Position numbers and translations under genes: made by a program | Notes under the pieces: model-generated | Told to the model about the DNA's origin: nothing | Database searches by the model: none | Seen by the model: only the letters and a program-made list of their open reading frames with translations | Source: Phylloscopus collybita | Lineage: Eukaryota; Chordata; Aves; Passeriformes; Phylloscopidae | NCBI GenBank assembly: GCA_027886175.1 | Contig: JAJNNQ010000016.1 | Coordinates: 1,927,001-1,991,000, forward strand | Direction: 5' to 3' | DNA length: 64,000 bases | Shown here: positions 1 through 11,900 of the stretch, piece by piece | Layout of the letters: each line of letters opens with the position of its first letter | Numbering within the stretch: position 1 is the stretch's first letter

Positions 1-125
1 GAATTTCACTTTTGACCGTTTTCAAGTAGAACCTGGCCAGACTTACCAAGTGACTGTGTACCACCTGCCCAAACTGGGTGTAAATGGAGACTACAACTGC
101 AAGTCCACCTCTCTCACAATGCCTG
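1..125 (+). CDS. IL17RA: IL17RA exon (left-truncated), extracellular D2 region
   Basis: Reads NFTFDRFQVEPGQTYQVTV onward after one leftover base, and ends in phase 1 before the donor GTAAGA at 126. An N-F-T glycosylation sequon is at the left edge. It continues in frame into the 48-nt exon at 1507. Confidence 0.93.
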
Positions 126-3100
126 GTAAGAGGTGATTTAGTTCACTTGGGCCTTCAGTTTAGGAATGTGGTGGTTTGTGGACCTGACATCACTGCTGCT
201 TTCACTTAATATAACATCTTTCAGAGTTGCTGCTCTTCTTGTGGCAGCTGGAAGTACAGGCCAGCATTTCCAAACCAGAAGTTTGGCTTCTAGTACTATT
301 AAATCCTAGACATGTGAAGTTCAGTGTCAAAGGCACAGTTGGACATAATTTACCAAGCAACTTGGTAGTGCTAGGTGCCTGACCCTGTCTTGTATATGTG
401 AAAATTTTCCTGTTGCTAAAAGAATTTTCACTGTTTTTTCCAAGGTTGCTGAGCATCTGCATTGTCCTCTGGCTGCACTGACTATTTCATAAATATTTGG
501 TGCTTAATACAGATCTTGAGAACTTGTTCTTAACTTTTTTCTTAACTTGCTTATAGTTGTCAACCTGACTTTGTAGTTAGAAAATGGCAGCATGTGGAGT
601 GTGTCAGGCAATGTGAGCTGGAAAAGGAGAGGGAGCATTTAATTTTCAGCCCTCTTACCCTTCCTTCCTGTTCACACTAAGAACTTCCCAGCTTTAATCC
701 TCTACTATTCTTTAGACACCTAAAGTATGGTGTCAAGCTCAGCAGCTGCAGGGAGCTTTGCTGGTTAGAGCTTACACGTGAATTACAGAGACACTGTGAA
801 TTTGTAAACTTTGTAAAGTTTAAATTGGTAACTTTGAAAGTTGGAAATTCGAGATATACAACGTTTTATCTCAACTGGCTAAGCAGGGAGTTGTTCCTTT
901 TCCTTTGTCCAAACCCCAGAGGAGAGACATAATTTAAGGCTGAGAGTTGTAAATCCCACCTTGCTAAATGTTGAATATGTAACTTCAGATTGAACTCTGA
1001 AGGAAGTCCCAAAGAGCAGGGCCAGTCTGTTAAATAAAGGCAATTAGAAATGTGGAAGAGTGTTTTAGGATTAGGAAAGATTCCAACCTCCTGATTTTCC
1101 TGTGTCAGAATGCCTTTGGAGGAATCTGTTGCTGGGGTGTGATTACAAGGAGTGGGGATGAATATGAAGTTTTAATTCCACTATTGTGACCCTTTCTGCA
1201 GCAGTGTTACATTATCACTGCACTATTAAAGTGTGGTATGTTTTTGGTCTCATTCATTTTCTCTGTTCTGAGAAGAAAAAGAAGAACCAAACACACCATG
1301 ACATCAGTGAAGGGACAGGTTTATATGCTGGAAACCAATACTGTGCTTCTACAGAATTTTGCCACTGCTTTAGAGCAAAGGTGTCTCTACTCATTTAGGA
1401 GAGCTTGGTTAGGTCTCTGGCTTCTGATAAAAAAAAAATGTGTTTTTTTTTTCTAAATGGAAGTACAATGTTTCTGACTAGCTCCTACTGATGGTCTTTC
1501 TTGCAGATTGCAGGGATTCCCTGATGAAAAGAACCATCCCATGTATAAAGACAGGTAAAAATCTTTCAGTCATGTAGTCGTGGGCGCTCTGTTGGAATAT
1601 TTGACAGCTGAGAAACGTGGGAATATCTGCCCTACTTCCAGGCAGCTTGTGGGAGCCCAGGATCCAGGGGGAAAGTCTAGATGATACAACTCTGCTTGTG
1701 AGCTTCAACCCATGGATGGAGCCAGCCCGCTACCAAATCCATGTGACCAGTTACCTGCATGAGAAGAGGTGTAAAATGATCACCCGGGATTTCAAGGAGG
1801 TAATTACCTTCCCCAGTCATCCCTTCTCTGGGGATTTTGGCAAACATCTGAAATGCTTGCTAAACCAGGGCGTTTGAGCAACATTTTTCAAGGATTTTTT
1901 TTTTTAATTGTCTTTGGAAAGAGGAATTTGGCAGATAAAAGATGAAGGAAGAGGTTTTATAATGCATGAAGCAGCCCATAAACACCTGCAAAGTCAAATT
2001 TTCTATTTGATTATCTGGGCTTTATTACCTTTTTCAAGCCAATGCCTGGGAAGCTAAACTGAGTAAATTTACCAAAGTTTCAATAAATCATTGAAGTACT
2101 TTATCAAATATGATCACAGGAAGGTGTTAATTAATTTTTTTTATATAAAGAATAAGTGATTTAGTAACAGATGCTTCATTCAAGCTGAGGATCAAATTCT
2201 GTGGGTCTTGCAGTCTGTGCTGCTGAAAAGCTCAAAGTGTCCAGACTGTGTTCCAATATAAAAAATGTTTCCCTCCAGGCATCTGAGGGAGGAGAAATAC
2301 TGAATGTTTGGAACCACTCTCCACCCTTCCTTGGGTGAGGGCAGATATGCTGGCATTCAGTTTATTTAATCTTTCTATTCCTTAACACTTAAAATCCCTT
2401 ATTACTGCATGCACTCTGGTATGTTTAAGCTGTTACTGACACAGATGGGACAGCTGTTTGAGTATTTCCCTGGTGGAGGAGAATGCACCTCATTTTGGGG
2501 TTTGTAGCTGCTAATCACTGTGAGGAATCAGGTTATCATGATATTGATGGTGTACAGCAGGTAGCAAAGGCAACTCACTTGCCTGTTCTAGTGTCAGAAG
2601 CAATGTTGACAGTTGCTTTTAATTAAACAAGGAAGCTTGTTAATGTTCACACATTACAAAGCTGAAGACACCTCCATTGTTAAGAAACTGTATGTTTAAC
2701 TCCTTTGAGGTTGTACAACATGCATCCCTAATTGTTTCCTGTTACCTGTGCAATCTTATTACCACGTCTGTCACACCTGCAGAGGACATCTGCAGAGATG
2801 GTGGCCAGATCCTTTACCCATTTTGTTCTCTGTGGGTTTCTTGTTCAAAGGGAAAAAAAATAGCTTCTGCTTCTTTGGACCACTCCGTGTTTTCATGTCA
2901 GCTTTTTCTTTTTTCCTGCTTTCATTCAGTTTTCTTCCTTCCCTTACAACTTGCATCTGATCTCTGCAGGATGGACTACAACAGCAAGTGAATGTCACAA
3001 TCAAAATAGAGAAGAACATAAAAGCTTGCTGCCACTACAAAATACAGGTGGGATCCCACTGTTGTCCCTGTGTCCTTCCTTCACAGTCAAGGCAGTTGAG

Positions 3101-6100
3101 CACCTTAGGAATGTTAGGGGTTTGTTTTTTTTCACAGTGTTTTGTTCTGAGATTGGCTAATCTCTAATTACCTGTATCAGGGAAATCTTATGGCTGGAAG
3201 GATTTTTATATAGGTATTCTCTGTAGTCAGTGGCTTTTCCTTAGTGCAGGGCTGCCAGGTCAGAGGTTATGGGAGTGAGAATGGCAAATGTGCAACCTCT
3301 GGAGCTCCCAGCCTTCGTCATGTATGGTGTAAGAATTCCTGATTGATCTTGTTTTCTGAAATGGGAGCTCTGTGTCTCTGTGCTAAAATACAAGGAACAT
3401 TGAGGCAGGGAGAAAGTAAATCAGGGAACAAAATTTCTTTTAAGAGTAACTTGTGTTTTCTGGATTCGTTTCAACTGCAGATTCAGCCATTCTTTGCGAA
3501 CTGCGGCACAGACTGTCTGAGACACTCTGCTTTCATCCCATGTGAACCAGAGCCAAGTGAGAACCACTTTCCTGTAAATTAGATCCCCATTACAGCTGAG
3601 AGCTGGATTTTTAACATAACTCTTGTCTTTTGCAGGTACAGAACCGTCAGGTAAGAAGTTCTTCCAATACCCTGAAATTTTTTTTGCTGCTCTTCTCCTG
3701 TTGCGTAGAACTGTTGGACACGAAAGAAAGATGCAAATCTTGTTCAGAAATGATCCTTCCTGGGAGTGACCCACTGGGCAGGAAATGTCCCTGTTGAAAA
3801 TTTTATATCATTTGAAAATAGTGACGTGGCCAGCCCATAGATGGTGGTGTATGAACTGTACCAACCATAGTGGGAACCCACCAAAACTCCCACTGAGACC
3901 TCAGAGGATGTGAAGATCAGCACGTGGCAACCACTTGGTAACAAAACACCAAACCAAGCAAGAGCAAGGACAGCCCAGACCCCAGTGATGCTCTTGCTCT
4001 GCACTGTCACATGAGGGATGGGGAGTTTAGGTCATAAGGGTTTAATTATTGTCCAGGGATTTCTTTCTTCAGGGTCCCTCTTTTGAGCCACCAAGCTCAA
4101 CCAGCCAGGTATCATAATCAATATGTGTGCCAATAAATCTCTCTGATGGAGATGAGAGTCTGCTGTCTAAAATTTCTTTAACAGTCCCCTTGTAACACTG
4201 AGTTCAGAATTAATTGTGCTAAGAATGACTTCACTATGATTTAATGAGGCAAGTATTGGTATGCAGTGTGAACCTTAAAGAGCAATTTTTTGAGAGACAC
4301 TTCACTTGCATAGAATCCTTTGAGAAGCAGTTTTGACAAGGAAAGGCTTAATATAAAATACTTTCTGTCACTTTGCTCAGTGTTAAAAAATTTGCATAAT
4401 ATAAAGCAGCTTTTGGAGAGAATAGCTTGCATATATTCATTTTTATGAATGTCAAGATAACTTGTGCATAATCATTTGACATCTTTTTTTTTTTGGCTGC
4501 AACACCTGTAAGGATCTTTTACCCAAGATTAAAAAAAAAAAAAAAAACCAAAAAAAAAAAAGGAAAAACACCTGTAAACTGAAATTCATGACCCAAAATG
4601 GTGATATTTTAATTTTTTTTTTAAGCTAGATTACATGAACAGGCAGGACATGGGCGGCATGCCTGTCAAAGCTGGGTAAACATTGCTATTTAGAGGAAGG
4701 TTCTTGATCTGTGTTCTCAGTGTGCTGCACATATGGTTCTTTGTGTGGAGCACGTTTATGGTGCACAGCAGCACCATGAAAGCAGGAATTGGTTTGGAGA
4801 AGTGACTGTGGGTTCTAAAAGGGGAAGCACTGGTCTACTCAGCAAAGCCAGGATCCTCCTCCCTTGGCCTCTGCTGCTCAAGAACCTTCTGCTCTTTGGT
4901 GAAACTCTGTGGAAGGCAGTGTCTGAGGAGTGGTTTTGTTTTGCAGATGACATGATGATCTGGCTCTACTGGTGTATCACCGGGATCTGTGTGTTGCTGG
5001 TGGGGTCAGTCATAACAGCTGTGCTGTGTATGACTAAAAGACAAGCAGGTGAGACTCATACCACCAGTGAGGGAGGAAAAAATCCAATGCTCAAGCATAT
5101 TTCTTCCTCCTTCTGTACCTGTTCCTGTTTTAGTTTTGTTCCTTGCTGTTCTGATGCCTTGCCACTGAGATAATGCCTCTGAAAACATCTTTTACATTAT
5201 TATTTACATGTTTTACATTATAGGACTTGCAGTGTCCTTACACCAGCCACTACATAAGTAAAGTCTTCCACAGGTTATCCTGTCTGATTTACTCCATGTT
5301 CATAGCACTTCAGAGCTCATGAGGGGAAAAAGGAATTTCATAGTTCAGCCCTTGTTTCCTGCAGATTGCTGCAGATACTTTTGCTCTTATTTTTCTCCTG
5401 TGTTGCATAAGAGTGTTGCAGAACAGAAGCTTCCTGTTTGTCCACACTGTAGCCTTCCCCCTGTCCCCCAAAATCTCTGCAAAATTAATTTTATGCTATG
5501 GTGAGATTAGATAAGGTTTTTCAATTAAAGTGGAAGGAAAAATAAAATACAGGACATAGAGATTGACATCAAGCAAGTTGGAAAATTGGGCTAACTCCTA
5601 GTTTTCTGTGCTGCAGTGAGTCACTGCTTGTTTTCTTTTCACATGAGAGGAAGTCTTTTGGAAGATTTCTTCACATCAAACTCCTCTGTAAGATGTAGTT
5701 AAGGACATTTTAGTCACCTCTTCAGAGAAGCTTCTTAAGAAAAAGACATATTTTTTAAAAACCCCTTCTCCTTAAAGAGAGGTCACAGAACAGTTGGGAG
5801 TCCTGTACTTGAGCCTGCCAGGATTTGGGGGAGATGGGGAAAGTTCATTTTGAGTGCATTCTGTCTCCTCTCAAAGGGAAAATATGGCAAGAACTGGCTG
5901 TAGAAGGCTCTTTATTCATTCAGTATGGGGTTTTTTTTATTAGGCTTCTCCCTCCTTACAGCTTTATCTCCCTACACAGTTAAAGATGTTAAAGATCCTA
6001 ACACAGTTAAAGATGTTCTTTTTTTTAACCTAATCTGTGGAAGGTGGTGGGATTTTAAGCATTTAATCTTACTTCACTTTTTCAGAACTGACAGTGACTT

Positions 6101-8506
6101 TCTCTCTTCCAGGACGCCGGCGAGGGAAGTGCAACCACAACGGTCTGCAAGCTGGTAAGATGCCACCTGTGCTTTATCAAGCACCAGGTCTCACACAGAA
6201 GGGGCTTCTCTAGGCTCTAGCTGCTTTATAGCTGCTTCTTGAGACCAAAAGGATCTTCCTGTTCAGCTAAAAGAAGCTTTGTCTATGGAATTTGAAATGC
6301 TCTGTTTGTCAGATGGGAGGTAATGGCTTTGGAACGTGGGGAGACTTTTGACCCAGCCAAGGCTATACTGGCAGAAGAAACTTTGCTAATAATCTTGGCC
6401 ATAGCAACAGGAGATTGGTTTGGGGTGGGTGTCGCTGTTGGACACGAAAGAAAGATGCAAGTCTTGTTCAGAAGGCTGATGTTACAAAAAGGGGCTGGTT
6501 TATTCTCAGAAGCTATTTTTATACCTTTCTACAATGTGCCCACCTAAGAGGTGGGGTCTTTTGACCCATTGGTCACACCAAGGGTCAACAAGCAAAGTCT
6601 CTCTTTAGGAGAGAAATGTGAAAAACAAGAGAGTTTAGAAAAACAGGCTCTTGTTTACCAGTTTTCGTCCCTGGGAAAGAACTTCAGAAAACCAAAATAT
6701 GAAGGCAGTGACTGCAGGTGGGTGCACTCAGCTCTCCACCAGAGAGTACAGCAATATAGGAAACCTCTTGAAGCTGCTGTTTTGGTGAGGTGAAAGCTGA
6801 TGAATCACCTGGGCACTATGATAAATCACTGTAGCTTCACTGTGTCTGTACTTTCAGAATAAATTTACACAATGAGCCATTGCCAAAATAGCATTAAAAC
6901 TTAAGGTTTTGTTAATACCCTCCCACATTGGTTGGTGCTGACTCACACCATTGCAATTTGGGGAATGTGGCTGCAATTAATATTTTTCTGTCTGCCCTCA
7001 GCACCCTACACGGAGCTGCCCCTGCCGCCCTTGAGGCCACGGAAGGTTTGGATTGTGTACTCTGCTGATCACCTGCTCTACGTGGACGTGGTGCTGAAGT
7101 TTGCCGAGTTCCTGATGACAGTCTGTGGCACTGCTGTGGCCTTGGATCTGCTGGAGGACCACCACATCTCGGAGCTGGGGCCCTTGCCCTGGCTGACGCG
7201 GCAGAAGAAGGAAATGGAAGAGCTGTCTTCGAAGATCATCATCTTGTGTTCTCGGGGCACCCAGGCCAAGTGGCAGGCCATGCTCGGGAGTGAGCCTGTG
7301 TGTCTCAAGCAAGATCAGCAAAAGCCAGTGGGAGACCTCTTCACCCCAGCCTTGAATCTGATCCTGCCAGATTTCAAGAAGCCAGCCTGCTTTGGAATGT
7401 ACATAGTCTGCTACTTCGAGGGAATCAGTAGTGAGAGAGACATACCTGATCTGTTCAACGTCACATCCAGGTACCAGCTGATGGACAAGTTTGAGGACAT
7501 TTATTTTCGGATTCAGGATCTGGAGAAGTTTGAACCTGGGCGGATCCATCGAATCCAGGAAATCACGGCTGAGAATTACATCGATACCCCCAGTGGGAGG
7601 AAGTTGAAAGAGGCCATAGAGAAGTTCAAGAACTGGCAGAGCGAGCACCCAGACTGGTTTGAGAGTGAAACCATCTGCTTGGATAGTGACGAGGAGTTGC
7701 ACTCCCTGAGCAGAGAGAGCCAGGTGGATTCACTGCTGAGTGAGCCCGGTGGAATTGTGAAACACCAGCTGCACCTACGTGAGCCTGACCCCGGCTGCTG
7801 TTACGTCATCAACCTCCACGTGCAGGAAGGTGAAAGTACAGGCTGCAAGCTGCAGCCTCAGCTGAATCCCTGTGGGGATCCAAACTCCCAGACTGTGGTC
7901 CTTCCTGTGGATGTTCCTCGCATTCAGGTGGTGGAGCCCATCTCTTCCATGGAAGACGGAAATATTCTCAGTCACCACGTGCTGAGCAATGAGGATTGCA
8001 TGGAAGGGGTTCCTCTTCTGGAGACAAGCTTTCCAATGAGGAATAACGTTATCCTCCGCCATGCCTCTGAAGCTTCAGTAGCTGAACAGAGTCCTGCAAG
8101 CTTCTCAGATGACCTGAGTGAGCATCTGAACGGACTCATGTACCCTCTGTATCAACAGAGTGTCATTCCTTCAGAGCCTTATCTCTGCCAGGGGGAGGCT
8201 GACCAGCAGCAGCACCAGCTGGTCTTTGATGACCAATGCAAAGACCAAAGACAGTCAGTGCAGTCAGACCAGGGCTACATCTCCAGGTGCTCCCCTCTGC
8301 CTCCTGAGGACCTTCTAGAGGAGGAGGAGGAAGAGGAGGAGGAGGATCAGGAACAGCAGGTGGGCTTCCACGAACTCTCTCCAGAGGTCTTGAGCAGTCT
8401 GAAGAGCCTCCAGAAGCAGCTGTTTCTCCAGGACATTCAGAGGAGCTCTAGCTGGAGCTATCCAGCAGAGGTGATGGACATGGACCAGTCTTTGGAGGAC
8501 TGTTAG
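1..8506 (+). CDS. IL17RA: Interleukin-17 receptor A, 3' part of gene (nine exons, 5' end outside window)
   Basis: Single-pass cytokine receptor that pairs with other IL-17R chains, binds IL-17A/F and signals through its SEFIR domain to the adaptor Act1. Coding exons: 1-125, 1507-1554, 1642-1799, 2970-3047, 3481-3556, 3636-3650, 4947-5048, 6113-6154, 7002-8506. All have GT-AG junctions and the frame is kept, giving 715 residues plus TAG. Human IL17RA is about 866 residues, so roughly 150 N-terminal residues lie to the left. Visible order: extracellular fibronectin-type D2 region with conserved Cys and N-glycosylation sequons, transmembrane helix, basic stop-transfer, SEFIR domain, long acidic tail with a poly-Glu run. 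The tail motif RQSVQSDQGYISR is the same as I recall for human. Introns of 79 and 87 bp are very short. Two LTR relics sit antisense in its introns. The gene call is secure; the upstream exons cannot be seen. Confidence 0.97.
1507..1554 (+). CDS. IL17RA: IL17RA exon, 48 nt
   Basis: Short exon between the acceptor CTTGCAG and donor GTAAAA. It encodes DCRDSLMKRTIPCIKT with split glycine codons at both ends, phase 1 to phase 1. It is followed by an intron of only 87 bp. Confidence 0.9.
1642..1799 (+). CDS. IL17RA: IL17RA exon, fibronectin-like D2 core
   Basis: Starts GSLWEPRIQ, matching the human GSLWDPNIT segment, and runs through VSFNPW and YQIHVTSYLH to FKE. The acceptor is CTTCCAG and the donor GTAATT; the exon ends in phase 0. 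Confidence 0.93.
2970..3047 (+). CDS. IL17RA: IL17RA exon, D2 region with N-V-T sequon and CC pair
   Basis: 26 codons in phase 0 ending KACCHYKIQ, matching human KGCCRHQVQ. It contains an N-V-T glycosylation sequon. The acceptor is CTGCAG and the donor GTGGGA. Confidence 0.92.
3481..3556 (+). CDS. IL17RA: IL17RA exon, end of D2 (IQPFFANCGTDCLRHSA)
   Basis: Encodes IQPFFANCGTDCLRHSAFIP and on to EPEP, close to human IQPFFSSCLNDCLRHSA. It ends in phase 1 before GTGAGA and is followed by a 79-bp intron leading to a microexon. Confidence 0.94.
3636..3650 (+). CDS. IL17RA: IL17RA 15-nt microexon (juxtamembrane linker)
   Basis: Fifteen bases between TTTTGCAG and GTAAGA. They keep phase 1 on both sides and supply S-T-E-P-S before the transmembrane exon; human has a TPEPIP-like linker at this place. 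Without it the frame would still be open, so the protein can tolerate skipping. Confidence 0.82.
3712..4175 (-). mobile_element. Probable related LTR relic in IL17RA intron
   Basis: The first ~37 bp (TGTTGGACACGAAAGAAAG onward) match the terminal part of the solo LTR at 6430. The sequence beyond about 3750 differs, so it is either another subfamily with a different U3 or a fragment joined to unrelated DNA. The right boundary is approximate and no target duplication was found. Confidence 0.45.
4947..5048 (+). CDS. IL17RA: IL17RA transmembrane exon
   Basis: Encodes DDMMIWLYWCITGICVLLVG and on through SVITAVLCMTKRQA: one hydrophobic helix followed by a basic stop-transfer segment, matching human PLWVYWFITGISILLVGSV. 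The acceptor is TTTTGCAG and the donor GTGAGA. Skipping this 102-nt exon would keep the frame and give a form without a membrane anchor. Confidence 0.95.
6113..6154 (+). CDS. IL17RA: IL17RA exon, cytoplasmic juxtamembrane linker, 42 nt
   Basis: Encodes RRRGKCNHNGLQA with split glycine and alanine codons at the ends, phase 1 to 1, between TCTTCCAG and GTAAGA. The basic cluster follows the membrane helix. The sequence is poorly conserved relative to human, so the call rests on splice sites, phase and position. Confidence 0.85.
6430..6716 (-). mobile_element. Solo LTR, endogenous retrovirus, antisense in IL17RA intron
   Basis: A 287-bp element that starts TG and ends CA on both strands, flanked by the perfect 6-bp direct repeat GGTGGG at 6424-6429 and 6717-6722. 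The minus strand carries a TATAAAAAT-like box and AATAAA (plus-strand TTTATT at 6499-6504). It aligns over its length with the plus-strand copy at 56739-57029, including the end CGTGTCCAACAG-GACA. Six-bp duplications fit class II (ERVK-like) integrases. No internal retroviral genes are present, so it is a recombined solo LTR. Confidence 0.85.
7002..8506 (+). CDS. IL17RA: IL17RA last coding exon: SEFIR domain and cytoplasmic tail
   Basis: Begins APYTELPLPPLRPRKVWIVY after CCCTCAG and ends at TAG 8504-8506. The SEFIR domain lies at about 7040-7560 (VWIVYSADH, VDVVLKFAEFL, SKIIILCSRGT, PACFGMYIVCYF, YFRIQDLEKFEPGR), closely matching human. The tail has RQSVQSDQGYISR at about 8250, a poly-Glu run at about 8319-8349 and a Leu-rich C-terminus. 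The open frame continues upstream to 6932, but that part is intron; the acceptor at 7000-7001 sets the start. Confidence 0.97.
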
Positions 8507-8958
8507 GCTCTGCTCTGTTTGAAATACAGGGCTGGAAGGTGGTCCCATGCAGAGCAGTGCTGTGACTGCATTTCCAGCCCCCTCCTTGTCCTTGGATTGT
8601 AAATGGCTTTGTGCTGGGATCTTCCTGTGTGCTGCTGGCAGGCAGCACTGCCCAGCAGATGTGGAATGTTGCTCCCAGTCTCTGTGGAGAGCAGCCACGA
8701 ATATTGGCCACCCCTGTGAAAGAACAGGCAGTGGTTCTGCTCCCTGGGGAAAGGCATTACAGTGAATACTCACTGATGGATGGCAGAAAAATTACTGTGG
8801 CTCATCCACTCGTGCCTTCAAAATGCCCTCCAGCTGTGCTGACTCTATTGCACTGGATAAAAGTCACAGGCATGGTTTAGAAAATAGGTTTAGATAACAT
8901 GTTACCATTTGCATTGCCATGTTAATGCACATTTTAAACATTTCCTTGTTAATACTGT

Positions 8959-8964
8959 ATTAAA
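8959..8964 (+). other. Putative poly(A) signal ATTAAA for IL17RA
   Basis: First recognisable hexamer downstream of the IL17RA stop (about 450 nt), followed by a GT-containing stretch (GATGTGTGCC). It would give a short 3' UTR. A later ATTAAA near 9866 is an alternative. Confidence 0.4.
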
Positions 8965-11900
8965 GATGTGTGCCTTAAATTTCAGCTAGATTAGGGCTGT
9001 CTCTGCCTGATTAAATGCTCCTGGAGATGTTTTTGTTTTTTTTCCCCACTCATTCATTTGCAGTTGCATTTCTGTGGTCATTCAGAAATCAAGTGGAGTA
9101 GCTGAGAATAAGTGGGACAAACCTTTTAATTGAGAGTCTCCATAACTCTTCCTGCCTTTCTACTGGGAGGTATGTGCTTGAAAACCAGCAACAGCAGGGA
9201 GGAGGGGGAAGAGGAGCCCAAAAAATGGAATTTGAGGGGGTTTTTACAGTTTTAAGAAATGTGGGGCTGAATACAGAATCACAGAACCAGGGGAATCTGG
9301 TGTGTTCTGTGACACACAGCTGCAGTGCTGTTTGCTTTGGGATATCTTAGCACCAGAAGGATGTGAACTGAAGATATAGATAGTGACACACAAGGAAATG
9401 AAAAGACTATTCTGGAGGAGAAAAAAGCATAGCCTCAGCAGATGCTGTTTTAGGGTGGAAATTGTATCTGAGTTAAGGGAGGCTGAGCTAAAATGACTGT
9501 GAGATGTACTTGTGTGGGTTTAAGCTCAAGCACAAGTAGTTCAGGTTAACCACAGTGAAGTACTGAGCAGACCAAGGGATTCATCTTTCAGGAGCAGTGA
9601 TGGTGAGGTTGGCATTTCCCCTGTTTCTTACCACTGTTCCTGCAGCCCACTGGGTAACAACCTCTGAGATGTAAATACATCCAGGCCTTTCTCCTTTGTT
9701 ATGTTCCCATCCATCTGTGTCTACTTGTCAAAAAATCTTTTATCTCTGCTTTTTTTTAAAAAAAATCTGATGTCTCAGAAAAGAATCTGCTCTTTTGACT
9801 TGCAATTTCTTTTGTATTGTGTAATTTTATAATTTTGTCTCTAACCTGTGGGGCTTCTTCCTTAAATTAAAAACCAAGAATACTTTTTGGATATATTTGC
9901 TTAAACACTTCTGTGTCCTCGATTCTGCCTAACTCCTTATGTTGATTTCTGTTAAGATCTTAGTATGTGTTATAGAAATCTGAGGCAAAACTGGGTTTTT
10001 GACAAATGTCAAAATATTCCTGCAAAGCACAACATGGAGATGAGCTGGACAGAGCTGAGGGCCTGCAGCCATGGGAAGTGCACATCCCTTCAAAACAGGT
10101 GCTAAAAGAATTGTTTGTCATTTCCATGCAGGACTCTCAGGACAGCTTGGTAACAAAGGGGCAGTCCCTGCAGAGATCCAGACTTAAGGCTGGGAACCCT
10201 CCTGCTCCAACAGGAATCCAATCAAACCCAACAGGAGCTCAGCAAGAGGCAGCTGTGATCTCAGTGCTTCTCCAGTGAGAACCCATTTCCCACATTATGG
10301 CAGTAATTGCCATCTTGATGATCCCACTTCTAAAAGTTTCTTTTATCTTACAGAAATTAACATGTAAATCTGATTTTTTTTTCCCCCATGAGTCTTTTTC
10401 AAGTGGTATAAATTCCTATAAATCACTTAAATAGGAAGCTCAGAAGTGTCATCTGAATTTCCTTGCCTTAGTCATTCCCTTCTCAAATAACTCCCTTGGT
10501 GTTACAGCTCTTAGAATTTGCTTTCACTTACAGAAACTTTGTTTGAGGGGAAAATCCAGACACTATTTTAGCAACCCAGTGTGAGGAAAACAAGTAACTT
10601 GAACGCATCTGTTGGTCCCTATTCAATACAAAATTGAATAGCCCAGCAAGAATCAAAGGAGGAAAGAGAAAGGAGCAAAATCAGTCACAAGTTTCTAATT
10701 TTATTTTAACAATCTTGCTTTTTAAAAAATACAAGTTCTGATTAATGCCAGGGGGATGCCAAGTGTCCATCAGCCACAGGCCTTATCTCTCACTTCCATT
10801 TCCCCTCCTGGGAGTAATCATCTCTTTTGTCAGGATAGCAAACAAAGAGCAATCAAATGCTAAATAGCTGAGTGGTGTAACAGAATCCCGAGGGACCTGT
10901 GTCTTAGTATGGCACAAATTCGTTCAGCAAAGTGTTACTGACCTGGAGCAGTAATTTAACGTTGGCACATTGTACAGGAGTTGTGCAAGGTGCATTGGGA
11001 GAGGTATTGTTTGCCCTTTCATGGTACCACCATCTCTCTGCTTGCAAACAGAAAGGTTTAAGTGGAAGCAAGAGCTCAATTACCAAAGAGGAGAGGGGTT
11101 CAAAAGGAGGAGTAGGTATATAAACAATTGAAGATCTTTATATGTTTTTGTTGTTTTTTTTTTCTTAGTAAGTAATTGCAAGAGCAGCAGAGCTGCCCTT
11201 TCAGTTGCAAGGGGGGCTTCTGTATAGCCAACTACAAGAGCTTTACACATTTCCTAACAACCTAGAAACCATGGCACCACAAAGAACAACTTTTTCTACA
11301 AAGGAATTCTATGCAACACAAAGTGTCATTTTGCAGGGTCATCTGTCCCGGGCCACCTTTTCATCCAGGTTCAAATCTGAACTGTGAGTTCAATGGGTTA
11401 AATAAGCCATGGCCAGATAAATGTCAAATATGCCATTTTTCTCAATAACAATCCTAACTGGAAAAAGGCACTGGCTGTTGAAACAGCAACTCTGTTGTGG
11501 GCTATGCAGGGGTACTGAAGTAAGACTTGTTAATAGTTGGGCTGTGATTCTTTTGATGTCTCAGCTATGCTCACGCTTCAGTGTATTAGGGATTAGCACT
11601 TTGGTGCTGTTGGGAATTCGGCCATAGGAGCAGCCAAACATAGTTGGTGATGAAAAGCTTTTTTTTTTTTTTTTCTCCACCTTGTTTTTGGCAAAGTTGG
11701 TTGGTTGGGGATTTTTTTTTTTTTTTCCTTCAGCTGTTTGACTGAAGAATGGAGTAGTCTTAGGTTCAGGTATCGCCTTATTCTCTCTTGAATAATTATC
11801 TCTGAGCTTCTACTACCTATTCAATGCTGAAAAAGGAAGGTGCAAGGAAACAACTATCTGTACAAGCATCATATGCTTGTAATTACACCTCCTTTGGCCA

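Larger units (their letters stand above)
126..6112. other. IL17RA introns other than the LTRs
   Basis: Between the listed exons I see AT-rich intron sequence with homopolymers (A-run at 4531-4560) and a short imperfect duplication around 5980-6017 (CAGTTAAAGATGTT twice). No further coding segment fits the splice phases. Confidence 0.6.

Noticed and set aside
6932..7001. Upstream start of the long IL17RA frame at 6932
   Set aside because: This part is intronic; the CAG acceptor at 6999-7001 and the phase from the 6113-6154 exon set the true exon start.
6998..7702. 234-codon minus-strand frame over the IL17RA SEFIR exon
   Set aside because: Antisense shadow of a strongly conserved coding exon on the plus strand.
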